Positions 12,122-23,030 of a stretch of DNA of 64,000 nt are shown here, in pieces. The position numbers and the translations under genes are program-made. The stretch spans positions 1,364,001-1,428,000 of the forward strand of contig JAHRBC010000002.1 in assembly GCA_022702545.1 (NCBI GenBank), in the 5' to 3' direction. A model generated the notes under the pieces. It saw only the letters and a program-made list of their open reading frames with translations, ran no database searches and was not told where the DNA came from. This DNA comes from Phycomyces nitens (taxonomy: Eukaryota; Mucoromycota; Mucoromycetes; Mucorales; Phycomycetaceae). Position 1 is the stretch's first letter. Each line of letters opens with the position of its first letter.

Positions 12122-12363
12122 AGTTTATATTATTTGATTGTGAGATAAAAAAGGAAACAAGTGCTACATATTTTTATTTGCTGTCATTTTATAGACAAGA
12201 AAAAGGCTATTGTTCTTTGATCCTTTGCCCGAACCAATAGGATGCATCAAAATTATACTTTTTATTTTTAAAAAAAATAATGTCTGAGATGAAAAAAAGC
12301 TCTATGTTTCTAGTACCCATCTGCACCATTTATACTAGGTGAAATCGAGGGGTTTTTCCAGTG

Positions 12364-12651
12364 TAACCCATTCTTTTAAAAGAATGGTTGTAAAAGAATA
12401 GCAGAACCCATTATCAAATAGAGTACTATAAAAGAGAGGTTAGTGTATAACGGAAGCATTTTTGGTTGGATAAAAAAAACAGTAGTTATGTTACCAAAAT
12501 GGTAGTTATCTGCCAATTATTTATTAGCAAAAAACGGTAGCTGCTACCAAACTCGCCTTACACAGGGTCATATCTACCGTTTTTCCCCACCAAAAAATTG
12601 GCAGTTATGTTACCAAAACGGTAGATAACTGCCGATTTCTTAGCCGTAGTG
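12364..12651 (-). repeat. R4 left end (inverted segment): CACTACGG terminus and subterminal repeats
   Basis: On the minus strand it starts at 12651 with CACTACGGCTAAGAAATCGG and contains repeated (A)CGGTAG/CTACCGT motifs, then a stretch matching R1 at 27850-27960. It breaks at element A. The continuation of the same R copy is at 25912, beyond B, which is one of the two proofs of the A/B inversion. No gene. Confidence 0.8.
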
Positions 12652-13463
12652 TATTATATGATATTTTAATAAAAGAAGAGACATTGTACTGCGGTTAATG
12701 CTCAGGAAGATGTTACTGCGCATAAAGAAGTACTGCAGTTAATCATCTTCAGATTTTACAGATTTGTTGTTTTGGATCTGAGTTGTTCTTCTAATGCTAT
12801 AACACAGCCAATATTGGTCAAACCCACTGGGAATCGTAAATGAGGATAAAAGAGTAAAAAGAGGATAGAAAGATAGATAATTTTTATTCAATGAAATATT
12901 GTCCTCTTTTATATCTTTTCTAAACCTACTCAGCCATCATAAATGTCTGTTTTGGTTTCTAATCTACTTTTGTTATAACTAATGTCTTCTAGGTCTTCAG
13001 AGAGCAAAAGGGAATCAATTCGGTCATCGTTCTCAAAAGTGTCAGAGTTGACATAGCGAATAATAACCCAGATAATCAGGTACCCAATCGGTAATGCTTT
13101 TAACATATGTCTTCAAGGTTATACCGATTGGTTCCCCTTTTTGTAAAACCAAGACATATTCTCATCGCCTCTCATAAAGAGATAACCAATGTGTCTTGAG
13201 TAAAAAGTAATTAGTTTAGATAATTTCACTTATAAAATCTGTATAAATACTACAACGATTTGTATCAATAAAAAAGGGCATTCAATTCTCTATATTCCTA
13301 TTTATCCTAAACGTCCTAGTTGGTGGTGATCTATTGCAAAACTCATCTAAGTCAAGCATTAGCAAGATACACCCAGTCGAGACTTGACAAAAGAGAACTC
13401 TCTGTAATTGTCATCCTGATTGGCTGACATTAATTCAGGCATGACAAGATTCATCAAAATAAT
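12652..13463. repeat. T1, degenerate LTR-like backbone repeat
   Basis: Shares blocks with T2: 12660-12760 matches the reverse of 41430-41520 plus 61013-61045, while 12930-13039 and 13390-13440 match 37690-37734 and 41297-41410 in the same direction. It contains a CCCACTGGGAATCG segment similar to 61160-61180. It was split by a solo LTR (13040-13389) and, at its right edge, by H1. No coding potential. Confidence 0.6.
13040..13389. mobile_element. Solo LTR (350 bp) with 4-bp TSD AAAG
   Basis: Runs from TGTCAGAGTTGACAT to GAGACTTGACA (TG...CA), flanked by AAAG at 13036-13039 and 13390-13393. The empty site is present at 41353-41370 (TTCTCAAAAGAGAACTC). Related to, but diverged from, the solo LTR at 37735-41292. 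No internal retroelement sequence remains. Confidence 0.8.
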
Positions 13464-13655
13464 AGAGAGGTTTGGGGATTTTATTTTCACTTTCACATTG
13501 TACGTCATTATGACGTACCATTTTTTTATTTTCACTTTATTTTCGCTTTGTCTTCACATTTCCTTTTTTGAAAAACGCGTTTTAAATTCTATCAGTCAAA
13601 CTTCAATCCATAATACCTTTCTTTATTCTATTAAAAACACTTTACTTTATTAAAC

Positions 13656-14961
13656 ATGGAATCCACTCGTTATCTGGCAGCAGTTGCAATTCTCTACGAT
13701 GACATAAGCAATGCAATCATAGAGCAAGACGAGGCTGAAGACGAACTGTTCATTCGTTTGAACCGTGATTCCAGAGCTTATGCATTGCATACCCGACAGA
13801 CGCCTTTGGAGATCTCCTCATTGGACAATGACACTTGCAAGTCATTGTTCAGATTTACTTACACTGAGATTCAGCTGATAGCAAGAGTGTTGGGCTTCCC
13901 TGAGCAGGTTTCTTTCCGCAATGGAACAAGCCAAAACTTCTCATTGCACAGAGATCTATCACTTTCTATCATGCTTAGAAGGTTGTCATATCCTTCGCGG
14001 CTGATGGACTTGGCTTTATTGTTTAAGATGAACAAGACAACCATTAGTGTTGTCTTCAATTCTATGATTGGATTGCTGTATAGCCGGTACCATGAAGGGA
14101 TCAGATTCAACAAAAGGCATCTGCATCCCTTCAACCTTGCGAGATTTTCTGATGCCACAGAAAGAAAAGGTAAGTAATTGATTTTGCAAAAGACACTTGA
14201 TAATGGTGCCATCTCTAATTATGTATCTTTTATCAAGGATCTTGCTACAAAGGGGTCATTGGATTCATCGACGGTACGCTGAATGGCATAGCACGTCCAG
14301 TCAGGCACCAGGAGCGTGTCTACAATGGCCATGTTGTATGTATCCTAAATAACTATATAAAACTTCAGGACTTTAATTGTTAAATTCTGTGATTATTTAG
14401 CGATACCATGGTCTAAAATATCAAGGTATCGTAATGCCAGATGGCATAACAGCCAGCCTGAGTGGACCTTTTGCAGGATCTGTCCACGACCAGAGTATGC
14501 TGGTGGACAGCGGCATGATTGGTGAACTCCGGGAAAGCTTGGACAAGAGAGGTGATGGTGGAGAACTGTATGCCATTTATGGCGATCCTGCATACAGTTC
14601 TTCCGACATTCTCATCAAGCCTTTCCGGAATAGTAAGTTTGTAATGAATTATTATATAGTAAATGTATTAATCTTTTCCATTACAGGCCAGACAATGCCT
14701 AGGGTTGAGAAAGACATCAACAACACGATGTCTACTCTCAGGATTGTGGTTGAATGGGAGTTTGGCCATGTTGCTAATTTGTTTGCCTTTGTCCGGTATA
14801 GACCAGGGCAAAAGGCATTGCTGAGCAAGTGTGCTCATTTTTATTTGGTTGCTACACTGATGAAAAACATACACATTTGTGTTAATGGTGGGCAAACATC
14901 AAAACACTTTGATATTAGCCCACCATCACTTCAAGAGTATATTTCTGAGATAACGCCATAA
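13656..14961 (+). CDS. PIF/Harbinger DDE transposase (DDE_Tnp_4-type), four exons, intact
   Basis: Exons 13656-14169, 14238-14335, 14401-14632 and 14687-14961 give 372 residues ending in TAA. The catalytic triad is visible: Asp in IGFIDGTLNG (near residue 180), Asp in YGDPAYSS (near 265), and Glu in VVEWEFGHV (near 315). The N-terminal half has an HTH-like region ending LLFKMNKTTISVVFNSM. It would act with the product of the convergent gene, since Harbinger transposition generally needs a Myb-like partner for DNA binding or nuclear import. The decayed H2 copy (55245-56375) is collinear with it. Confidence 0.92.
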
Positions 14962-15131
14962 TAAAAATAATACCTTTAAACATACTGTATACTTATAACA
15001 TATATTTATTTATTGTTTTTGTGTCTAATACTAGGGGAGACAAAAAAGGGACTAGGAGAGAGAAAAAAGGGGACTAGGGGAGACAAAAAAAAAAGGACTA
15101 GGGGAGAGGGTGTTGACTGTTACAAAGGCAT

Positions 15132-16132
15132 TTATGGCAACTGTCTATTTGCCTTCTCTAAAAAAGCATTTAGGTTACCGATCATTCCACGAAGATCGGT
15201 ATGCAGCAGGAGAGACTGCTGCTGCATGATGTTTTGTGTCTCCAGGACTGCCAGAAGACGCTGGTTTGTCTTCTTCTGTTCTTCCAACAGCCCATCTTGC
15301 TTCTCTGCATATTTTGCAATGGTTGCAGAGGCACGCTCCATTATATTGATGGCCCTTGCCTCATGGGCCATCTTCTCACCAGTGGTCTTCATTATGACCT
15401 CCAAGTCATGCTTCTTACTTGACATATATGAACCTGGGTTCATACGGGCTCGCTTTGACTGTGGCTCACCCAACATCTCGTCCTCATCGTCATCACTGGT
15501 TCTGTCAAAAACTATATCCGGGCCACCTGCCAACATCTGATTGACGTTTATTTCGTCGGCAATTGATGTGGTTCTTCTTTCCATCCCACATTGAGAGTTA
15601 GAGACCAAGTAGGCCTGCTCAACTCGTTTTTTGGCAGCTGCCTTAGCGAGATTCTTGTCAGCCATGGCTCTGGACTCCTCACTTCTTTCCATCTTTGTAT
15701 ATAAAAATGTTATGATATGTGTAAGTGATAGCCTGAATGTGGATAATCAAAATTTATTATTATAAAAATAGAGTTTCTTACCAAAGAGATGAGTGAACAC
15801 ACAAGATGTTCAAGTCTTGTCTCGGAGTCATTGCTTCCTGTCCCATAGGTAAGATCGTGGATGATCTTCTCTTTCATTGCCTTGGTAAGACTATCGATCT
15901 TCCTGTCGATGGCTGTCTTTCCAAGCTTCTTGCACTCTTGGTCTGTTTGATTGACTGCATTATATACATTTTCCCATGCAGCTGCCTTTTCACCTCTTTT
16001 CAAATCAAAAGGGTGGAACTCGATTGTTGCTTCAATAGCAGCAATTTCACGGTTGGCGGTCCACTTGCCGTAAGCTCTACCATTTCCATTGCTAGAAAAA
16101 GAGGAAGAGGTGTTTGCAAATTCGTTGGACAT
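15132..16132 (-). CDS. Harbinger accessory protein (Myb/SANT-like position, coiled-coil C-terminus)
   Basis: Exons 16132-15782 and 15692-15132 join in phase 0 for 303 residues. The N-terminus is Ser/Asn-rich, then a helical region (YGKWTANREIAAIEATIEFH ... AAWENVYNAVNQ) sits where a Myb/SANT-like trihelix is expected, followed by the TGSNDSETRLEHLV motif. Nearly the same motif (TGTNDSETTLENRV) occurs in the H2 homologue. The second exon is rich in Lys, Glu and Met and ends in a long coiled coil. The gene converges on the transposase. Classification as Myb-like rests on position and helix pattern, not on a clear three-Trp repeat. Confidence 0.75.
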
Positions 16133-16966
16133 TTTATTTTATGGGTTTTGGGAGTATTTGAGTATATATGAGAATATAAAAGCATGCCTAATTTCTTAAA
16201 CTCTTCTTCTTTTATAGTAGTTAGAATATCATGACATCTTCTAAGTATCATAACTCATTTTATATATCCTCGGCATAGTATATGCTCCCTTTGTTCTTCT
16301 CAGACTACATATATCCTCCAAAGGAGTACAGTTCACTTTGGAGGATTTCTTTCAACCCTTGCACAAGGCATACCCTTGTGCATTGTATTTCATCATCGAT
16401 ACTGCTTAGAAGAGTTTTACAATAAATTGGTATATGCCTCTCTAGTGCCAAAGACTTTAGTTAAAGCAGTAATAGAATCTTTATTCTTATCTACCTTTAT
16501 TTATTGATCAAGCCCTTATTATCTTGTTTTATTCATCTATCCCACTGTCACCAACTTGTAACCACTCTTAGCAATACTTATACATATACTTCTTGATATA
16601 TTTATCTTTTATATATGCATTTTACTATATTTTTTTACTTTTAGATATACCTGAGCACTATCACAGTGTCCTACCCCTTCTATTGTATACGTTTTGCCTT
16701 TTGAACTTGTTGGAAACTATCATTTATCAATTGTATCTGTCAAAATTACCACGGCAAAAACTAATTCGTCAGATTTATCCTTTTCTGTAATATTATTGGA
16801 TGTTTCGGCTAAATACCAAAGGGAAAATAAGAGAATTATTTTCTCATTTTGTACTTTTAACGCGAGTTATTTTCCCTTTTTTGTGCTACCTCGGAGCTTA
16901 AACCATCGAAAAATAGCCTTTTATGGGAATGCGAAAATGAAAATAAAATCCCCAAACCTCTCTAAT

Positions 16967-17019
16967 GTCCAACAAAAGATATACAATTAACGTTGTAAAT
17001 TAAACAATACTTTAGAATT
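16967..17019. other. Short spacer between H1 and tRNA-Phe
   Basis: AT-rich, with no gene. It holds the right flank of the H1 target site (GTCCAACAAAAG). Confidence 0.6.
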
Positions 17020-17092
17020 TGCCACAAGTGTGGATTGAACACACGACCTTTAGATCTTCAGTCTAACGCTCTCCCAGCTGAGCTATTGCGGC
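17020..17092 (-). tRNA. tRNA-Phe (anticodon GAA)
   Basis: 73 nt on the minus strand, starting GCCGCAATAGCTCAG. The acceptor stem GCCGCAA pairs with TTGTGGC (one G-T), discriminator A. D-stem is GCTC/GAGC, anticodon stem TTAGA/TCTAA with loop CTGAAGA, T-arm GTGTG-TTCAATC-CACAC. No intron. Boxes A and B are both well formed. No clear T4 terminator directly downstream. It is probably the only host gene in the window. Confidence 0.95.
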
Positions 17093-17400
17093 ATACTCTT
17101 TCGTGACACGTGTGTTGTGAACAGGTTCGGTTTCGACCATGAAGCCGGACCAAGGGCCCGGAACAGGCCTAGGAGGGGTCGGAGGCCGGACCAGTCCAAA
17201 GAAGAAGTCCGAGCCGAGTAAGGATGGCCAATCCCCGAGTTTCTTTATTTTATTTTATCACATTTTATTATTTCCTTTTTTATACTCTTTCCTTTTATAT
17301 TTCCTTTGTGAATCCTTTCTCACTTTCTTGCAGGATTGCATCATTCTGTACTTCTTTAGTTTATTTCCCCTACTTCTTTGTCTTACCCTTTTCTTTACTA
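17093..17400. other. Spacer upstream of tRNA-Phe with a small GC-rich island
   Basis: 17100-17235 is distinctly GC-rich (CCGGACC and GGCCCGG-type words), unlike its neighbours. 17236-17400 is pyrimidine-rich and AT-rich. I see no convincing gene, only chance open frames. Confidence 0.5.
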
Positions 17401-18396
17401 CACACCCAAGGAGTATTTCGGGTTTTAAAAGCTCATTTCTTTTTGGACATCCATATATAGTAATTTTCGGGAGAGTTTTTTGCACCTATTTAATCTCAAC
17501 AGCCAATAACAATGCAGAAATAAAGCATTAATAATATAGTTTATAACAGTTTTCATTGGATAGAATTTCACCAACAAGGATTATTTTCGGGTTTTCAAAA
17601 CTCGTATTTTTTGATTATTCTTAATATAGTAATTATCGGGAGAGATATTTTTTCCAAAAAAATCAAAATTGCAAATCAAAATGCAAAAATTATTGATAGT
17701 ACAAATTATAGACAGCATTCATTGGATAGATTTATAGGTTTACAAATGATTTTTATTGGATAAAATTCTCATAGCTTTGGGCCAGGGGTTTCTTTCATAA
17801 AATGATGCAATGAGGGCATTCCTACCTTGTCAGTTGCTTGATACTCTTTCAAGATGATATGAATGAGTGCAGAATCAAATAAGTCTGACCCAAAAGGCAG
17901 GAGAGCGGTATCCATTATTTGATAGAATGTCTGGACAAGATAGTATATACAAACCTAACTAATGATAATTAGCAAACAAAACTCGAATAGATAGATGATA
18001 ATGTACACACTACCTTACCATACATATTGTTCACAGTTGATTTTATCTAACAAAAGAAGTATGAAAGTTAATAATCAACAAGAATACATAGGGAATAAAG
18101 TGTTTAATTTTATATCTTATAATATTTTACGCAGCAACTCTTTAAAAACGCGTAATTATATTTGTTGCTAGATATATAGGAGTCTTATACACACCTTAAA
18201 CAAAGAGGATGGGCAATAGATGGGCCTTGTACATTGAATGAGCTACTGCTATCTCAAACTGTAAACGAAATGCCTATTATAAAAGAAGACATTCATTTAG
18301 TTTTTAGTTGAACACAGTGCAGACTTGAATATCTTACAGCAACATAAAGCAGGCTCGAGTAGTCTATTTAATAGAGACAGAAAAAGAAGCTTTGTT
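17401..18396 (+). mobile_element. Z', left end (996 bp) of a second Z-type transposon
   Basis: About 99% identical to 56601-57596. I count about eight substitutions by eye. It begins with the Z terminus CACACCCAAGGAGTATTTCG after a TA dinucleotide. It contains two diverged subterminal repeat units (CGGGTTTT...TAGTAATT.TCGGGAGAG). It stops exactly where R3 begins (CACTACGG at 18397), so R3 inserted into Z'. The rest of Z' lies outside the window. Noncoding. Confidence 0.85.
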
Positions 18397-18895
18397 CACT
18401 ACGGCGGAAGGACCGGTAGCTGTGCCGAAAACGGTAGCATAACTACCGTTTTTTATGATTTTAGAGCACTTTATCTCCGCAGATTGTGGTTGAAAGGTAA
18501 TGTCATCGATCCCGAATCATAAAAGTTGCATGGAATGTCTTTTCATCAGGCAATGAGGTAGTTGTAGTACCATAGAAAGGGCTCGTAAGTTTTTAGGCAA
18601 CCTTGTTTATTGAAATGAGCATTTTATTTGGTGTTAAAGATGTTGCGCATTTTTGAGAAAAATAATTTTTCGCCTGTGTGAACAAAACGGTAGTTATGCT
18701 ACCGTTTTTTTGAAACCGAATTTTTATTTTTGACATTATTAGCCATTTTATTTTATTTTATTTGGTATTGATATTTATAAGGAAAGAAAAAAGAAAAAGA
18801 AAATTTTTATAAAGTGGCAAGGTTCCCCATGGTCACACACAGATTGTCATTAAACACGTAATATGGTGCAATGATAAAGAACTGATTACTACTCG
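18397..18895 (-). repeat. R3 right end (inverted by the A/B event)
   Basis: Starts with CACTACGGCGGAAGGACC, the right terminus of R elements in reverse, and matches R2 from 37979 and, in reverse, the end of R1. It contains two blocks of paired CTACCGT/ACGGTAG motifs and the last codons of the transposase remnant. It joins 1-508 once E1 is removed and the segment is flipped. Confidence 0.85.
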
Positions 18896-19562
18896 CACTG
18901 CAAAAATACCCCCGATTCCCATATGTGATAGTATGTAAAATTCCGAGTGAAATAAAAAACAAATTCTAGAATTAAATTGAAATGTTATCTTGCATATATA
19001 AAAAACAACACATATAAGATAATGAAGTAATTCGGTGGATATAAAGCTCTGCTTTTGGACGTGTAGGCTTGTTAAACTCAAGAGTGTACAGAACTATAAC
19101 TGAAAGTGTTATCTTATTTCTTTTTAGTCAAACGTTACATGAATTATTTTTTCAATATCAATAAAAAAATCTATTTTTTAATAGATCAAGATGCAAACTT
19201 TTCGACTATTTTCTGCAAACTATTCACCTATTTTCTAAAGGACGTATATTTATTGGTTGTTTAATCCGTTTGACACTTTAAACACTTTCAATTGGGGGTT
19301 TATTTTATACTTCTTTATAAATAGGCCATGGAAAATAGTTTACGAATAGATTTTTATTGATAAAATATTTTTCTCATAATATACAGCCTAGTAATTTGGT
19401 CTAGATTCATGGCTATAGCTATATTGATACTAATTTTTTTTTACCTTTTGAAACACGGGTAGAGAGAATGACTGATTCATTGACTATCATCTTGAATAAC
19501 TGGAAAAGTAGTTGCTCAAACAGAGTAGACAACTAAGACTTTGAGACCGAATTTTCAGGTAT
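18896..19562 (-). mobile_element. E1 right end, detached by inversion
   Basis: Begins CACTGCAAAAATACCCCCGA at 18896 and ends at 19562 against element B. Read on the minus strand it continues E1 from 6012: ATACCTGAAAATTCGGTCTC aligns with the collinear E2 sequence at 52168-52186. The flank CGA at 18893-18895, read in reverse, completes the E1 TSD. No gene; AT-rich noncoding end. Confidence 0.9.
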
Positions 19563-19804
19563 CACTGGAAAAACCCCTCGATTTCACCTAGTATAAATGG
19601 TGCAGATGGGTACTAGAAACATAGAGCTTTTTTTCATCTCAGACATTATTTTTTTTAAAAATAAAAAGTATAATTTTGATGCATCCTATTGGTTCGGGCA
19701 AAGGATCAAAGAACAATAGCCTTTTTCTTGTCTATAAAATGACAGCAAATAAAAATATGTAGCACTTGTTTCCTTTTTTATCTCACAATCAAATAATATA
19801 AACT

Positions 19805-22364
19805 ATGTCTTCTATTTCCACACAAAACACTACTGCCTGTTACTGCAACAAATGCAGCAATAACCAGCAAGGATTCACTATTGTATCCAAGCGCACTTAC
19901 CAACGCCATAGTAAGAGAGCAAGAACTGAAGAAACTGGCGAATTTGAGAGCAGTATGTATACTAGTGTTAATTTTCATTTACTGCGCAATAATAACTTGT
20001 ATTTTTCAATTGAACTCAGGCACACAAAGTGATATGATGGATTTGGACGTTGAGGGTAAAATATATTTATTTGAAAACCAGTGCAGAGTAATAAACTAAT
20101 CTAACCCATATTTGCAGCAATGCCGATTATTGAATCCGAATCCGTGGCAGTTGACAGTCAGCCCAGCTTACCTTTTGGGGATTATAACCAAATGGTTGAT
20201 GCCGATCAACTTGACAATGAGGTCAATGGCGATGGTGCCGAAATCACCAACGACTCTGACAATGACAGTGATGATGAAGCCGATGTCGAGGAGATTGAGG
20301 TCGAGGAGTTTGATAGTGAAGGTCAGTATTGAATAGCTATAATACAAAAGCAAGCAAAAATTGAGTGTTAATAATTTTCCTTTTTAAATAATAGACCCTT
20401 TTGCTACTCCTGGTATGCCCAAAAACCCAGTGCACAGAGCAATTGCCATTTTCGTTGTTCTGTTTGCATCCCGTTATGTGGTCGATAAGGGTGCTGTTGT
20501 CTTGATTGAGTTCATCAACAAACTCTTGACGATTTACGGACAGGACTTCCAATTGCCCTCAAGCCTTTCTGGTCTCCAAAGCATGACGGGTTTCACTGCC
20601 TTGACCAAGGGTGTAAAGAGATTCGTTGTGTGCCAGGATTGCCACACGGTGTATGAGGAAGCTGGGTCTGCTCCACTTCGGTGCGATTCTGCTAAGCTCG
20701 GTTCCCAATCTGTATGTGGTTGTCAATTGATGAAGCAATCGTCATCTGGTGCCAAGAGATCGTACGTCTATCAGTCCGTCAAGCAGGCGTTGAGAGTCCT
20801 TTTCCTCCGCCCGGATTTTGAGACCAAGATTCGTCACTGGAACCAGGAGCTAAAAGTTGTAGACACCATGTGCGATATCTACGATGGTGCAATGTGGAAG
20901 GGTCTCCAGGACATGGGTGGTGTTTCGTTCGTTGCAGATCCACGTTCTTTGATGCTGACACTGAACATTGACTGGTTCCAGCCCTTTGATGGAATCAGCT
21001 ATTCTTGTGGTGCCATCTATCTTGTAATCAATAATTTGCCTAGGGAGGAAAGGTTCAAGGCCGAAAATACTATTCTCGTCGGTCTGATGCCTGGACCCAA
21101 GGAGCCAAAGACAGATGAGATCAACAGTTATCTCAAGCCGTTGGTCGATGAACTGGAGCAGTTGTTTGTTGGAATAAGGATCCCAACCTTTGAGTGCCCG
21201 TCTGGTGTCAATGTCCGTGGTGCATTGTTGATGGTGGCGTGCGATATCCCAGCTGCAAGGAAGACGAGTGGGTTTACGGCACACAACAGCACCAATGCAT
21301 GCTACAAGTGCAATCGTCAGTTCTCTCGTTTGGAGGGGTCAAACCAGGTGGATTTCCGTGGATTTGACTATTCACAATGGTCTCTTCGGACATCAGTTGA
21401 CAACAGACACCATGCAACACTTTGGAAAGATGCCCAGACGATTTCCGAAAGGCATGGACTTGAAGTTGAGAATGGTGTACGATGGTCAGAGCTTCACCGC
21501 CTCCAGTATCTTGATCTTGTCCGCGCAACTGTGGTGGACCCCATGCACAACCTCTTCCTGGGAACCGCCAAGAGAATGGTTGAAAACTGGATCTCTGGTG
21601 GTGATTTGTCCAATGACGATCTTCTTGTGATGCAGGAGATAGCAGACACCATGGAGCTGCCAAGTGATTACAGTTCACTAAAGACAAAGATTGCCAGGGG
21701 ATTTCCATTCATGAAAGCAGACGAGTGGAAATCTTGGGTGCTGGTATATTCGCCTGTTGCATTGAAGCCCGTTCTCCTGCGTCAAAAGTTTAACAGTTGG
21801 ATGAACTTTGTGGATGCCTGCCGCCTGATTGTCAAGCCATCTGTGTCCTTCCAGGATGTTGACAATGCCCATCACCACCTTCAGCAATTCTGCCAAGAGT
21901 GCGAGCGCCTTTACCCTCCAAGTCTTCTCACCTGCAACATGCACCTGCACCTCCATCTTCATAAGACCATCAATGATTTTGGACCGGTGTACGGCTATTG
22001 GCTCTTTGGGTTTGAGAGGTACAACGGATTGCTAAAGAACGTGAGCACGAATGGAAAGAATGGGTTTGAGGCAACCTACATGCGGAAATTTGTCCAGGAC
22101 GTATTCAAGAATGATTATGTCAATGCTGTTCTACAATCTCCAAGCCAAGACATCTTCACTTCTCTCTTTTCAAACCTCCTCTCTGCCTCCACCTCTGCCT
22201 CTATCCCTACCCCCACACCCACACCCACACCAACACCAACACGACGCCCGTTCAGATTGCTGGATTTCATCGAAGCTTCAGAGAATTCTGAATTCCCAAT
22301 CAAGGGTAACGAGCCTCTTCCCCCTCTGCGTTTCCTCTGCTTCAAAAGTCTGCCACAAAAATGA
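19805..22364 (+). CDS. Plavaka/CACTA-like transposase of B, N-terminal and catalytic part
   Basis: Exons 19805-19952, 20020-20055, 20118-20321 and 20395-22364, with phase-1 introns. The protein matches A, with the zinc-like CYCNKC head, acidic exon 3, NIDWFQPFDG, VACDIPAARK, CYKCNRQF, DPMHNLFLGTAKRM and GFERYN. It ends early after a Pro-Thr repeat (CACACC microsatellite at 22205-22245) because of the short C run at about 22319. The stop at 22362-22364 overlaps the start of the next ORF. Confidence 0.85.
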
Positions 22365-22909
22365 GTGATATTGACTATCCTCAATTGTTGGCTTACTATG
22401 TGGATACGTATGACATTGACACCCTCCAGCATTATCAACATGCCACTTCTTCTTCGTTGTTTGTTGACAATCAGATCGTGAAGCTGAAATCGATAAATCT
22501 CCTTGGCCAAGTTTATCGTGGACACAATAGCTCTGGAAATGGTGGATCTCGTGTACAAGCTTTGTTTGGTAGCAGCACTGGTGAGAACCAGACCGCCTAT
22601 ACTGGGCAGATACAGTATATTTTTGTTCATCAGTTTACGCCGCCTCTCTCTGCCTCTGTCCGTTTAAATCGTCGTGGCTATCAAAGCCAGCATGTCTTTG
22701 CCTTTGTGCGATGGAATGGTGTCTGTTATGAACGATCACGCGAAGATGAAGGTGTTGACATCTGTTTGCCCAGTTTTTCTCCTGCTACCAATGAGTGCAT
22801 CTTGCCAGTGCATCACCTTCTTTTGGAAGTTGCGACTGCCACACACACAAGCCGAAATGGTATAAAGAGGATGCTGGTCATTCCTTTGCCAAAGAAACTT
22901 TGCGTGTAA
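22361..22909 (+). CDS. C-terminal part of the B transposase as an overlapping ORF
   Basis: 182 residues starting in an ATGA overlap. It differs from the A copy by one residue (His for Arg in ILPVHHLLLEVA, a CG to CA change at 22815). It carries the domain found fused in E1 and C (IQYIFVHQF, HVFAFVRW, PLPKKLCV). It may be a detached pseudogene piece or be expressed by frameshift or re-initiation. Confidence 0.68.
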   Translation: MSDIDYPQLLAYYVDTYDIDTLQHYQHATSSSLFVDNQIVKLKSINLLGQVYRGHNSSGNGGSRVQALFGSSTGENQTAYTGQIQYIFVHQFTPPLSASVRLNRRGYQSQHVFAFVRWNGVCYERSREDEGVDICLPSFSPATNECILPVHHLLLEVATATHTSRNGIKRMLVIPLPKKLCV

Positions 22910-23030
22910 TAAAAAAAAATCTTTTCTCTTTTATAAAGAACAAACAGAAATAGCATTGCCTTTATAAATGCCGTCAAAACGTAACGCGTGTCAAAAAAAA
23001 ATAGATGGAGAGATAAAAAAAATTATTTTA

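Larger units (their letters stand above)
6013..12363 (-). mobile_element. A, Plavaka-like DNA transposon (6351 bp), inserted in E1
   Basis: Termini are CACTGCAAAAGAGGGG at 6013 and (reverse strand) CACTGGAAAAACCCC ending at 12363, with a shared subterminal TTTCACCTAGT block at both ends. It is almost identical to the inverted element B (19563-25911). Differences I found are two single-base indels and three C/T substitutions. Flanks here are ATA on the left and TAA on the right, which do not form a TSD. They pair correctly with B's flanks after inversion of the intervening DNA. It has the three-unit plan of transposase (-), convergent accessory gene (+) and micro-exon unit (-). Confidence 0.93.
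13464..16963 (+). mobile_element. H1, complete PIF/Harbinger-like transposon (3500 bp)
   Basis: Terminal inverted repeats of about 35 bp start AGAGAGGTTTGGGGATTTTA at both ends, with two mismatches. TSD AAT lies at 13461-13463 and 16964-16966. The uninterrupted target is visible in reverse at 41428-41450. It holds two convergent genes, a DDE transposase (+) and a coiled-coil partner (-), both with open frames, so it is structurally complete. It lies inside the inverted segment. Confidence 0.92.

Noticed and set aside
17100..17235. GC-rich island as an exon of a host gene
   Set aside because: Short, with no homologous motif and no convincing splice context. The apparent ORF runs on into AT-rich, low-complexity sequence.
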